A program made the position numbers and the translations under genes. A DNA stretch of 64,000 nucleotides from NCBI GenBank assembly GCA_937996795.1, contig CALKUH010000068.1, positions 62,001-126,000 on the forward strand, written 5' to 3'. The notes under the pieces are model-generated. The model searched no databases. It was given only the letters and a program-made list of their open reading frames with translations, and was not told the origin of the DNA. Each line of letters opens with the position of its first letter. Within the stretch, counting starts at the first letter, position 1. Origin of the DNA: an uncultured Verrucomicrobiota bacterium (lineage in GTDB: Bacteria; Verrucomicrobiota; Kiritimatiellia; CAIVKH01). This document shows positions 38,201-45,182 of this stretch, in pieces.

Positions 38201-41200
38201 GCGCGCTCACGCCGTTCGTGTTCAGCTTCCAGAACCAGATGTCCTCGCTGCTGGAGGAGGAACTCGCGCTGCTGCGCGGCGCGGACGACTTCTTCGCGCG
38301 GCCGGTTTACAACCGTCTCTTCTGGAATTTCACGAAGGGCGAGGGCGAGGCCGCTTATGCGCTGAACTACAACATCTCGGACATAAACGCCGACGGGTTC
38401 GTGGACGAGTTCGACGCGATGATTCTCTATCCGCAGGGCCACGGCGACGCGTGGGGCCACTACCTCACCGCGGCGCGCAAGCAGTACGACCTGCTGCGCC
38501 ATCCGTTCTTCAACTGGGTGTCGCGCTCGGAATTCTACAACCTGATGGACATTGTCCTGAAGGTGGACTTCCTCGACGAGCGCAAGTTCGCGCAGGTCGC
38601 CGCGTCCAAGGCGCGCGCCGGCGCGGAGATCGTCACCTCGACCTATCGCGACAACTACGTCGAAGATGCCACCGCCCAGTGGCAGGGCTACACCGACGTC
38701 AATGCGGATCGCGCGTGGGGCGTTCAGGATTGGGCCCGTCGGGCGGGACAGGGCGCCTATTTCGACTGGATCACGGCCAATGCGCTGCTGCCGGCGCAGC
38801 ATCCGAACGAGACGCTGCAAGGCATCCAGAAGGTGGACCGCTCGGTCAACGACGACGTCCGCGTCATTTCGGCCAACCTCAACCAGATCCAGCAGACGTT
38901 CGACGACGCGAATCGCGGTCTGAATCCGCTTCGCGTTTCGTCGCAGTCCGTGCCGTTTGACCTCAACACCTCGGCGCTGGATGACCTGCTGTTCGGCCGC
39001 ACGTATTTCGAGCAGATGTACGACCGCGCGCTCGCCGCGGTCACCACGGCGAAGGCGATGTGGGAGAACGCCAATGCGTCCCAGAATCGCCTCCGCCAGA
39101 TTGCGGTCTCCGAGGCGGAGTTCCGCAACGATGTGTTCCAGGAGGATCTCTCGTACCGCAACCAGTTGATTGAAATCTTCGGGCGTCCGTACGACGGAAC
39201 CGTTGGTCCGGGCAAGTTGTATCCGGCCGGTTACGACGGCCCGGATCTTGCGCTCTATATGTATGTAAACGTGCGTGAGATCAACAACAGCACGGTGCCG
39301 GGCCCCTCTCTCGGGTTTGCCTCGTTCAACACGAATGGCGTGCTGACGGGCGGCGACCTGTACAACGCCTTTATCGGCGGAACGGGCGGGGTGAGCATCA
39401 CCACCCTGGGTGAGGATATGCGGGCGCTTTTCTCGGCCACGTTTGCGCCGGATTCCTCCGGCACGACGCCCGCCCTGGCGCGGAACGGCTACTACAATGT
39501 TGCGTACACCGACCTCGCTTCGCCCAAGGTCCCGCTGGATAACTTCTCCCAGCTCATGCCCGTCACCGCGGCGGGGTATACCTTCCAGGCGCCCGCGGCG
39601 TGGGGCAGCCGCCCGGCGGTGGGCGAGTTGCAGGCGATCATCAATGAGATGCTGCAGCAGGAGGCCGCTGTCGCGGAGGCCATCGGCGCGTGGGACGCGC
39701 TGACGGGCGAGATCATCCGCAACCTGCGGCTTTCCAACGCGCAGCTCAACACCACCGATGAGATCCGCAAGCGCAACGAGGCGTTCATCCGCTCGAAGTA
39801 TGTCATCGGCAATCTCATCAAGGGCATCAACGGCATCATTGAGATCACCGAGGATGTGAAGGAGACCGTCACCACGTTCCTTGACAGCTCGGTGGAATCC
39901 CTGCCGAAGACCCTGCCGACCGGCGGTCTGGCGATCTCGCCCGGCGACGCGCTGGCGCCTATTCGCGGCGGGCTGGGTTTTGCCGGCGTGGGCGTGGTGG
40001 GAGGCATCAGCGCCGCCCAGGCGATCAGCCGCGGCATCCTGCTCGCGTCGGAAATCGCGTTCGATATCGCGGAGGCGGAGGTTAATCTCGCGAATGAAAA
40101 CGCGGAGCGCATACAGTCCCAGCGCGAACTGCTCAAGGGCATCGAGGACCTGATGGGCGACGAGCCGGTGCTTCGCGTGGCGATCTTCAAGGAGATCGAG
40201 GCGCTGCGCGCGCTGTCCGACCGCTACCGCTCGGTGCTCGCCCAGGGCGTGCGGCTGATCGACGAACGCGCCGCATTCAACAAGCGCGTCGCGGCGATGA
40301 CGCAGTTGAACCGCTACCAGGACATGACCTTCCGCGTGCACCGGAACCACGCCTTGCAGTCGTACAATGCGATGTTTGACGTGGCGGCGCGCTATACCTA
40401 TCTCGCGGCGAAGGCATACGATTATGAGACGAACCTGGATGCGAATGACCCCGGGTCGCCGAGCTCGCTCTTCTCCGAAATCGTCAAGGCGCGCACCCTC
40501 GGTCTCGAGGACGAAGGGGAGCCGCAGATCGGCGAAGGAGGCCTGTCCGGCGCCCTCGCGTGGATGCGCCTCAATCACGACACGCTGAAGGGGCAACTGG
40601 GCTTCAATAATCCGCAGTTTGAGACGGGCAAGCTCTCCCTGCGGACGGAGTTATTCCGCATCCTGGGCAGCGGCGAAACGCAGCCGGTGGGCAACAGCCA
40701 TTTCCCCGGCGGCGGACAGGACTCGGATGAACTCTGGCGTCAGACGCTCGAAAACGCGCGTGTCGAGAACCTGTGGGAGGTGCCGGAATACCGCTATTAT
40801 GCGCGACCGTTCGCCTCGGACCTTGATGCGAATGGAAATGCAGCGGTTGAGCCGGGCATCGTGTTGCGCTTCGGCACGACGATCATGGCCGGCCAGAATG
40901 TCTTCGGCAAACCGCTCGGCGGTGGCGACCACGCGTTCGACCCGTCGGTCTTCGCGACAAAAGTTCGCTCGGTCGGCGTCTGGTTCTCGGACTATCTGTC
41001 CGATGATGTACTGAACGACCTGCCGCAGGCGCCGCGCGTCTACCTGATTCCCGTGGGCTCCGACATCATGTCGATCGCGAACGCGCCGACGCCGGACAAG
41101 GTGCGCGTCTGGAAGGTGGTGGACCAGCAGGTCCCGGTACCGCTGCCTTCCGTGAATGCCCAACTGGATTACAGCAGCTTCAATCCGCTGCTCGACACGT

Positions 41201-41454
41201 TGAACGGGCGCATCGGGCTGCCGCGCCGGTTCCCCAGTTTCCGCGCGTATCACAACGCCGAGGCGGATGTGGATTACGATGAACTCGTGTTCGACGCCCG
41301 ACTTGTGGGCCGTTCGGTCTGGAACACGGAATGGGTGCTCATCATTCCGGGGCTCATGCTGAACGCCGATCCGGATGAGGGCCTCGACCGGTTCATCGAC
41401 CAGGTGACCGATATCAAGGTTATTTTCCAAACATACGGGCATCCCGGGAACTGA
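32257..41454 (+). CDS. Giant secreted PA14-domain protein with TcA-like architecture
   Basis: A 3065-aa protein with a signal peptide (residues about 1-36). Residues about 115-258 form a PA14 carbohydrate-binding domain (IHGYLVAPETGTYTFWIAGDD; SELWISTDANP; KEGGGLDNLAVGWQRPSG). Residues 260-2000 are mostly beta-rich with no clear repeats. A calcium-binding-like DINADGFVDEFD (about 2045) follows. Residues about 2200-2720 are long helices with a glycine-rich hydrophobic patch near 2570-2595 (GGLGFAGVGVVGGISAAQA). The last 260 residues are beta-rich and end in VTDIKVIFQTYGH. That ending resembles the TcB-binding tail of Tc-toxin A subunits, a tentative link. No other copy is in the window. Confidence 0.85.
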   Translation: MNKTNTTYLARRMRAAASAFLLAVPLLGSLSAAQAQQDDMAFTATIRPWGTGSFDLTILNDTLEPITGFTLQMDGTDHEFAYIYAGSITRSARVLEPLYVSGSNGVVREVWNGIGGVTLDNLRNNVNYPNSPNTRNLITGNFEAPVNIGDNYGQRIHGYLVAPETGTYTFWIAGDDYSELWISTDANPANASLVAHVPGWTGSRQWDKYGSQAGTRSLTAGQYYYVYAVMKEGGGLDNLAVGWQRPSGLLQRPMPANVFRISAGGEALNVSDPSSSSDQSDTIRLVDIAGLNRGSTIFMQAAFTPTPANAARVLFNNGTARQNAVLTVFGANGGRGQLTLNDTASNESGVNYVFQTEKRPRTLTVKSEVLGTGAFISNFVVRVLNRQGAVIEERIQPAGNVTISHLSDGMRVEIAAAGEVYQNANGAFLYDASNIPSDSGINSPNPPRQRYVATGLSVNNTPQTGDPTQYSFDINGDTEVKIRWRHDYALLLNHDFSATESPERDPQGNPWAGPLVSAASGNPTPDATKLHWIERGQEVIAQIDGQVLDFSRPGLDIRYVPKAYRARGSARGVFLQSETHTNAFTVGQSPPQRQQVNSFVMDNWGSIDYIWQIQFGVRVNVDDAARSALPRVFRVSPVNGTEVEIGSLEGTFWFDPGEAVKVSSAANVTPDPSSLALSGWISGDGFYFSANGDINSQSGALLSGGPVVESGNPVALWQTGFTDANGRLYRGLSIPNLRRPARVLWTYGQQVYQDTVRIGEYMFQNNEALLAANPTLAAMILNPPFQVSRLSIAGANQNVSDVDLTVWDPNAQKLYPLIPGQIRAKWTNGTASIQVLIDVLPPDQAHYPHIAGTPPVQLTPDPDGTYFFKELKYTENDAAISGGSLFTADRPGRTVLLFGEIKRIGRGDPKEYLRVRMVQTREWNDAAPLPMTTVVGRAISDPSLDLANLGTGYIKFENARYNPNVYDATLLDGLVARDVYDLNALRSTSGEKIVINRDALPGPVIPVNLHPGAAAEQRIVVVWYYDPSLTDEILWPHAARTYIPRWPTTEAEGLGRIVIASRFGSESLNAAQQDQLVAPAVTNIQANGVGGFITSVVPRATTYNPTRIQQPAVYVQNDPASPGYNPNEEHGLMAPSLRFAQVSPRPPAAYALRNKDLNRYSTSSMTEAGQPSDYSSHPFVLVQYFDTAINEFAMRVYSIEKEDATIPNYSFANQNLIHLPTNLFEVSATPQALAQQPHVVMEAGEPVIPFYPLGVVIGASPAPETFGVNIKGQSTYWEDHKGTSWAVSGGENAWFTYSIYYPMAPDFWWPAGKPGRVRYNEVTQQKLASFPNVGDSVSFMPNNISLLRSLSIGAIVAEAVETNARPNRILYKSDWPAVAPVLKAGETLTFSGGEYRQDNPNTSVLDGNGNVQTVPTPGLPGVLGFAVGEVVFDALNPRGSTSLLTNSWTVRMGQVLDVRTQVLPIGDFPTDLLPASGRTRVSGGKYVFNELPASLQKRFRYDPLAQSVDPSTGLTLSGRLEINGFLNDKDIGEDTLTAPPPAVYVLEPNIMTTGDRDALLALSEESGWRSAVLQLYDRTRNPEGLQAANGSLLTGAYLVGLQPKVQRNPVTGQPLLTPIEPGSDVLVPLTDPKTPEAARQFGPGLALIPNGGFMDPFGVIPNPSGPPTPYPDVSWVTVAENNDPSMGGSPVTLHVIKVDRNERYRGAIKTVLSDNVFDENVVLRHTGEFGGNADDLVYEWWYRADDGSLDVQPPYIVDRDSAGPWLLFPDPSGNQGLARTEILLKGNPNTPETLIADSWWFLRYRHKNDTVQGTDWYRPQQNGDDQVNFEWAGAGNNDPFNDFNLDGYPDYRAQLAMGWIKRVLDAVNPYEARIRDFEGDSPATMSSMLQQLGPRFEGPVALNPDKNVIENVGLIELYETILKRGSDLSINLSTPVSTPAIANALQLASTRISDFYMLLANEAYTDAQDPTIGIGGGTVDPGALTPFVFSFQNQMSSLLEEELALLRGADDFFARPVYNRLFWNFTKGEGEAAYALNYNISDINADGFVDEFDAMILYPQGHGDAWGHYLTAARKQYDLLRHPFFNWVSRSEFYNLMDIVLKVDFLDERKFAQVAASKARAGAEIVTSTYRDNYVEDATAQWQGYTDVNADRAWGVQDWARRAGQGAYFDWITANALLPAQHPNETLQGIQKVDRSVNDDVRVISANLNQIQQTFDDANRGLNPLRVSSQSVPFDLNTSALDDLLFGRTYFEQMYDRALAAVTTAKAMWENANASQNRLRQIAVSEAEFRNDVFQEDLSYRNQLIEIFGRPYDGTVGPGKLYPAGYDGPDLALYMYVNVREINNSTVPGPSLGFASFNTNGVLTGGDLYNAFIGGTGGVSITTLGEDMRALFSATFAPDSSGTTPALARNGYYNVAYTDLASPKVPLDNFSQLMPVTAAGYTFQAPAAWGSRPAVGELQAIINEMLQQEAAVAEAIGAWDALTGEIIRNLRLSNAQLNTTDEIRKRNEAFIRSKYVIGNLIKGINGIIEITEDVKETVTTFLDSSVESLPKTLPTGGLAISPGDALAPIRGGLGFAGVGVVGGISAAQAISRGILLASEIAFDIAEAEVNLANENAERIQSQRELLKGIEDLMGDEPVLRVAIFKEIEALRALSDRYRSVLAQGVRLIDERAAFNKRVAAMTQLNRYQDMTFRVHRNHALQSYNAMFDVAARYTYLAAKAYDYETNLDANDPGSPSSLFSEIVKARTLGLEDEGEPQIGEGGLSGALAWMRLNHDTLKGQLGFNNPQFETGKLSLRTELFRILGSGETQPVGNSHFPGGGQDSDELWRQTLENARVENLWEVPEYRYYARPFASDLDANGNAAVEPGIVLRFGTTIMAGQNVFGKPLGGGDHAFDPSVFATKVRSVGVWFSDYLSDDVLNDLPQAPRVYLIPVGSDIMSIANAPTPDKVRVWKVVDQQVPVPLPSVNAQLDYSSFNPLLDTLNGRIGLPRRFPSFRAYHNAEADVDYDELVFDARLVGRSVWNTEWVLIIPGLMLNADPDEGLDRFIDQVTDIKVIFQTYGHPGN

Positions 41455-44120
41455 TGGAGAGGATGGGACTGATCATGACACTCTTGAAACACCTGTCTCT
41501 TCCGGCCTGCGGCGCGGCGGCGTTGCTCTGCTTCGCTGCCGGTGATCGCGCGGTGAACGCGCAGACGTTCAGCGAGCCCGCAACGATCTTTTACGGAAAG
41601 GTCATCGGCGTCGGTTCCCCGCAGCCGTTTGCGATTACGCAGGGCGCGTTGCAGTGGGTGATCCAGCGGGCGGATGGCACGGAGATCACGCTGACGACCT
41701 CGCTGTTTGCCTTCCAGGACGGCGAGCTGTCCTACCGGCTCGAAGTGCCGCATGCGGCCCTTGGCCTCGGGCTGACCGCGCCCAGCGGCGGCGTCCCGCT
41801 CCCGCCGGTCCCGCAGACCCATATCCACAAGCACGTGACGGTGGACGGCGAGACGGCCTCGCTGCTGGGGCCCGCGAGCAGCGCGTTCACCAGCGAGCAG
41901 TTGCTGCGCACCGCCACCTACCGCATGGACCTTGCGCTGGGCCGGGCGGCGGTGGACACCGATGGGGATGGCCTCGCGGATTGGTGGGAGGACAAACACG
42001 GCCTCGACAAACAGGACCCGGGCGATGCGGGTCGCGATCTGTCGGGTGACGGCCTGACGGCGTTGCAGGCCTACCTGCAGGGGCTCGACCCGAACCACGA
42101 TTACCGCAAGCCGGAACTCCTGACCCGCGAGCTGGTCGTGTATCCCGCCGGGACGACGGCGATCCTGCTGGAGGCCAAGGACCTCAACAGCGCGCCGAGC
42201 AACCTGCTGTACACCGTCGCGAGCGTGCCGGGTTCGGGCGCGCTGACGCTTCGCAATGCCGTTGCGAATCCGTCCGCGCCGGATCAAATCCTCGCCGTGG
42301 GCGCGCAATTCACGCAGGCCGATGTGCTGCGCGGGCGCGTGGTGTACAACCACGACGGTTCCGCGGCGCAGCCGGGCTCGTTTGCCGTGGAACTGCGCGA
42401 CGAGAGTCCGGCCTCGGGCGTGTTCACCGGCGTCGTGAACCTGCTGGCCTACGAACCGGCGGCGCTGATGCCCGAGGACCTGCCCGCCGCCGAGGCGCAG
42501 CGCGTGGAAAATCATCTGCTCGCGGCCTCGGGCCACGTGGTCATGGACGGTTCGCATCTGTCCACCAACGCCGCATTCTCCGCACCCTCCGCGGGCCTTG
42601 ATGCCTCGGGCCTGCTGGCCCATGCGGCGGCCTATGGTGTGGAGCGCCGCCACGCACTGGCGGACGGGAAGGGCAGCGACACGCTGCGCGGCGGCGCCGC
42701 GGACGACGTGTTGTTTGCGAGCACGGGGACCGATGTGCTGGGCGGCGGCTCCGGCGCGGATCGCTTCGTGTTCAAGTCCTTCGGCAGCGGACGCAAGATC
42801 GTGGAAGACTTCCGGGTCTCGGATGGCGACGTGCTTGATCTTTCGCGCCTGCCCGCCGCGCCGGAATCTTATGTGCACCAGTATCTGCGTATCGCGCTTT
42901 CCGCCGGCGTCCACCGCGTGCAGGCGGACCTCGACGGCAACGGCGCGGGATTCACGAACCTGGCGGTGGAATTGCCCGGCCTGGCTGCCGGCGACGCCGA
43001 TCTCTACACGCTGATCGAATCCGGGCGCCTGCTCGTCGGCGATTTGCGCCTGGAGCCCCGCATCACGGTGGCCGCCACTTCGGCGCAAGCCTCCGAAAAC
43101 GGGCCGACCCCGGGCGTCTTTACGCTCACGCGACAGGGCAGTTTGGACGGCGACGTGGTGGTAAATATCGCGATGGCCGGCGCGGCCCAGAACGGCGTGG
43201 ACTATTCGACGGTGAACCCGACCGTTACAATTCCCTCAGGGTTGTCATCCACAACCGTCACCATTACGCCGTTCGCGGATAGCAACACCGAGCCCTCGGA
43301 GACCGTGGAACTCGTGGTGCAGCCGGGCAGCGGCTATCGCGTGGGCGCCGCCGACCGTGCGACGCTGACCATCGAGGATCTCTTGATGCTCGTGGAAATC
43401 GAAGTCCTCGAACCGGTGGCGGTGAAGGAGACCCAGTCCGCCGCGACCTTCCTCCTGACGCGCCGCGACGTGATCAACCGCGATGTCATCGTCCGCCTGA
43501 CGATCGGCGGCACGGCGGCCAACGGCACGGATTACAACACGATCTCGACGTTCATCCAGATGCCCGCCTTCACGACGACGGCGCTCATCAACGTGACGCC
43601 CAAGGCCGCGGCGACGCTGGCCGGCGGGATGGAAACCGTCGTGGTGTCGATCCGACCGGATGCCGCGTACCGCGTCTCCGGCAGCGCAACGGCGCAGGTG
43701 GCGATCATCGAGCGCGTGGACACGCTGGATGCGTGGCGCACGCGCGAAGTCCCGGGCGCCCAGGGCGGCACGGCGGATTTTGCGCAAACCGCGCCCGGCG
43801 ATTCGACGGTGTCCTACCTCGAGCGCTACGCGTTTGGCCTCGGCGCGAACGGCGCGGACCTCTCCGGTCTGCCGCGTCCCTTCCTGCACGACGGCCGCCT
43901 CGCGGTCACGTTCCGCAAGCCGCTCGGTGTGAGCGATGTCCAGTATCGCGTGTCGGCGGCGACCAGTCTCGCGGATTGGAACGGCACGCAGGTGCCGGTG
44001 ATCCAGATCCCGGCGCCGTCGGGATCGACCGATCCCCAGCAGCTCTATTACATCGTGGATCCCTCCGCCGCCGCGGCCGGGACGATCTTCACCGCCGTGG
44101 ATGTGGAGTGGACGCCCTGA
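41454..44120 (+). CDS. Secreted multidomain protein with RTX and Calx-beta domains
   Basis: An 888-aa protein. The ATG at 41454 overlaps the stop of the giant gene; ATG 41463 and 41475 are alternatives, and the signal peptide begins around MTLLKHLSLPACGAAALL. Domains in order: a calcium-binding TDGDGLADWWEDKHG (about 169-184); a CSPG/cadherin-like domain (about 225-340); an RTX-type calcium repeat (GSDTLRGGAADDVLF, GTDVLGGGSGADRFVF, about 405-440); two Calx-beta domains (about 539-640, 646-752); and a C-terminal module common in Verrucomicrobiota giant proteins. The RTX stretch with a Sec-type signal, and no type I exporter nearby, is unusual. Confidence 0.9.
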   Translation: MERMGLIMTLLKHLSLPACGAAALLCFAAGDRAVNAQTFSEPATIFYGKVIGVGSPQPFAITQGALQWVIQRADGTEITLTTSLFAFQDGELSYRLEVPHAALGLGLTAPSGGVPLPPVPQTHIHKHVTVDGETASLLGPASSAFTSEQLLRTATYRMDLALGRAAVDTDGDGLADWWEDKHGLDKQDPGDAGRDLSGDGLTALQAYLQGLDPNHDYRKPELLTRELVVYPAGTTAILLEAKDLNSAPSNLLYTVASVPGSGALTLRNAVANPSAPDQILAVGAQFTQADVLRGRVVYNHDGSAAQPGSFAVELRDESPASGVFTGVVNLLAYEPAALMPEDLPAAEAQRVENHLLAASGHVVMDGSHLSTNAAFSAPSAGLDASGLLAHAAAYGVERRHALADGKGSDTLRGGAADDVLFASTGTDVLGGGSGADRFVFKSFGSGRKIVEDFRVSDGDVLDLSRLPAAPESYVHQYLRIALSAGVHRVQADLDGNGAGFTNLAVELPGLAAGDADLYTLIESGRLLVGDLRLEPRITVAATSAQASENGPTPGVFTLTRQGSLDGDVVVNIAMAGAAQNGVDYSTVNPTVTIPSGLSSTTVTITPFADSNTEPSETVELVVQPGSGYRVGAADRATLTIEDLLMLVEIEVLEPVAVKETQSAATFLLTRRDVINRDVIVRLTIGGTAANGTDYNTISTFIQMPAFTTTALINVTPKAAATLAGGMETVVVSIRPDAAYRVSGSATAQVAIIERVDTLDAWRTREVPGAQGGTADFAQTAPGDSTVSYLERYAFGLGANGADLSGLPRPFLHDGRLAVTFRKPLGVSDVQYRVSAATSLADWNGTQVPVIQIPAPSGSTDPQQLYYIVDPSAAAAGTIFTAVDVEWTP

Positions 44121-45142
44121 TGTCTTGGAAATCACCTGTTGTTCTCTGGAAGCTGCCCGCCACCGCGCTGGTGGCGCTGCTTGTGGCCGTATCCTGCAGC
44201 CGCAAGGCGGAGGAGCCCGCCGCCGCTCAACCGGAATGGCTGGCGCGTGTGAACGGCACGCTCATCACCGAGGCCGATGTGCGCTTTGAGATTGAACGGC
44301 GCAAGGCGGCGAACCGCCCGGTCGGCGAAGTGTCCGACATCCTCCAGGAACTGGTCCGGCGCGAGGCGATGCTGACGGAGGCCGCGCGTTCGCCGGTGAT
44401 GAATGACCCGGCGGTTCAACGCGAACTCGACAACCGGAAACTCGGCCAGTGGCTCGATCGCTCCCTGCAGGTCCAGCGCGACGCGGTTGTCGTGAATGAT
44501 GACGAGCTTCGGGCGCATTACGAGGCGAACATCGCCGCGTTCACGCGCCCGGCGTTCACGCGCCTCGCGATGCTGTATCGCCGCGTGAACGCGCGCGATC
44601 CCCAGGAGCCCGCCGGTTCCGTGCTCGAGTCGATCTCGCAGGCGCGTGCCGCGTATCTCGCAAACCCGGAGGCCGCGACGCAAGGCGGGAAGCTGACCGG
44701 ATTCGGCACCATCGCCGCGGAACAATCGGAAGACACCATCAGCCGCTATCGCGGTGGCGACCTGGGCTGGCAGGAGGGAACGGGTTCCGTCGCGCGTGTG
44801 CCCGCGGAAGTGATTGCCGCCGGGTTTGCGCTCGAGGTGGGCGGTGTCAGCGAGGTCATGGCCGCGGGCGATGGGCTCTATGTCGTGATGAAATCAGGCG
44901 TGCGCGAAGCCGAGGTCGCGCCGTTTGAAACCGTCGCGCCGACCCTGCGCCGCCGCCTGATCCGGGAGAAGCAGGACGCCGTCGAGCAGGCGTTCATCAG
45001 CAACGTCCTCTCGCGCGCCACGATAGAAATCGATGAGGCGAAGGCGGCGCGCGTGGCGCTGCCCGCGCCTGAAACGCCGGAACCGCCCACGCTGAAACCC
45101 GTCACCGAGTGGAGCCCCGTGCGCAATCCGCCGGCGCCCTGA
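44120..45142 (+). CDS. SurA/PpiC-type peptidyl-prolyl isomerase lipoprotein
   Basis: A 340-aa protein with a lipoprotein-like signal (LVALLVAVSCSRKAEEP; Cys about 26). It continues as an N-terminal helical domain (VNGTLITEADVRFEIERRKA; LQELVRREAMLTEAA) and a parvulin-type isomerase domain (ARPAFTRLAMLYRRV; ISRYRGGDLGWQEGTGSV; VGGVSEVMAAGDGLYVVMKSG). This architecture is a periplasmic chaperone for exported or outer-membrane proteins. It overlaps the 888-aa gene by 1 bp (TGATG) and lies 40 bp upstream of the 3645-aa gene, which suggests a dedicated role in folding the giant proteins. Confidence 0.9.
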   Translation: MSWKSPVVLWKLPATALVALLVAVSCSRKAEEPAAAQPEWLARVNGTLITEADVRFEIERRKAANRPVGEVSDILQELVRREAMLTEAARSPVMNDPAVQRELDNRKLGQWLDRSLQVQRDAVVVNDDELRAHYEANIAAFTRPAFTRLAMLYRRVNARDPQEPAGSVLESISQARAAYLANPEAATQGGKLTGFGTIAAEQSEDTISRYRGGDLGWQEGTGSVARVPAEVIAAGFALEVGGVSEVMAAGDGLYVVMKSGVREAEVAPFETVAPTLRRRLIREKQDAVEQAFISNVLSRATIEIDEAKAARVALPAPETPEPPTLKPVTEWSPVRNPPAP

Positions 45143-45182
45143 TTTTTTGCCGTCCGTATCCAGCCCCAACGAGTGCCTGCTT

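Noticed and set aside
35086..40596. 1836-codon open frame antisense to the 3065-aa gene
   Set aside because: Low-complexity Arg/Val/His/Asp-rich sequence without motifs, explained by codon bias of the sense gene; same for 32221-34803.
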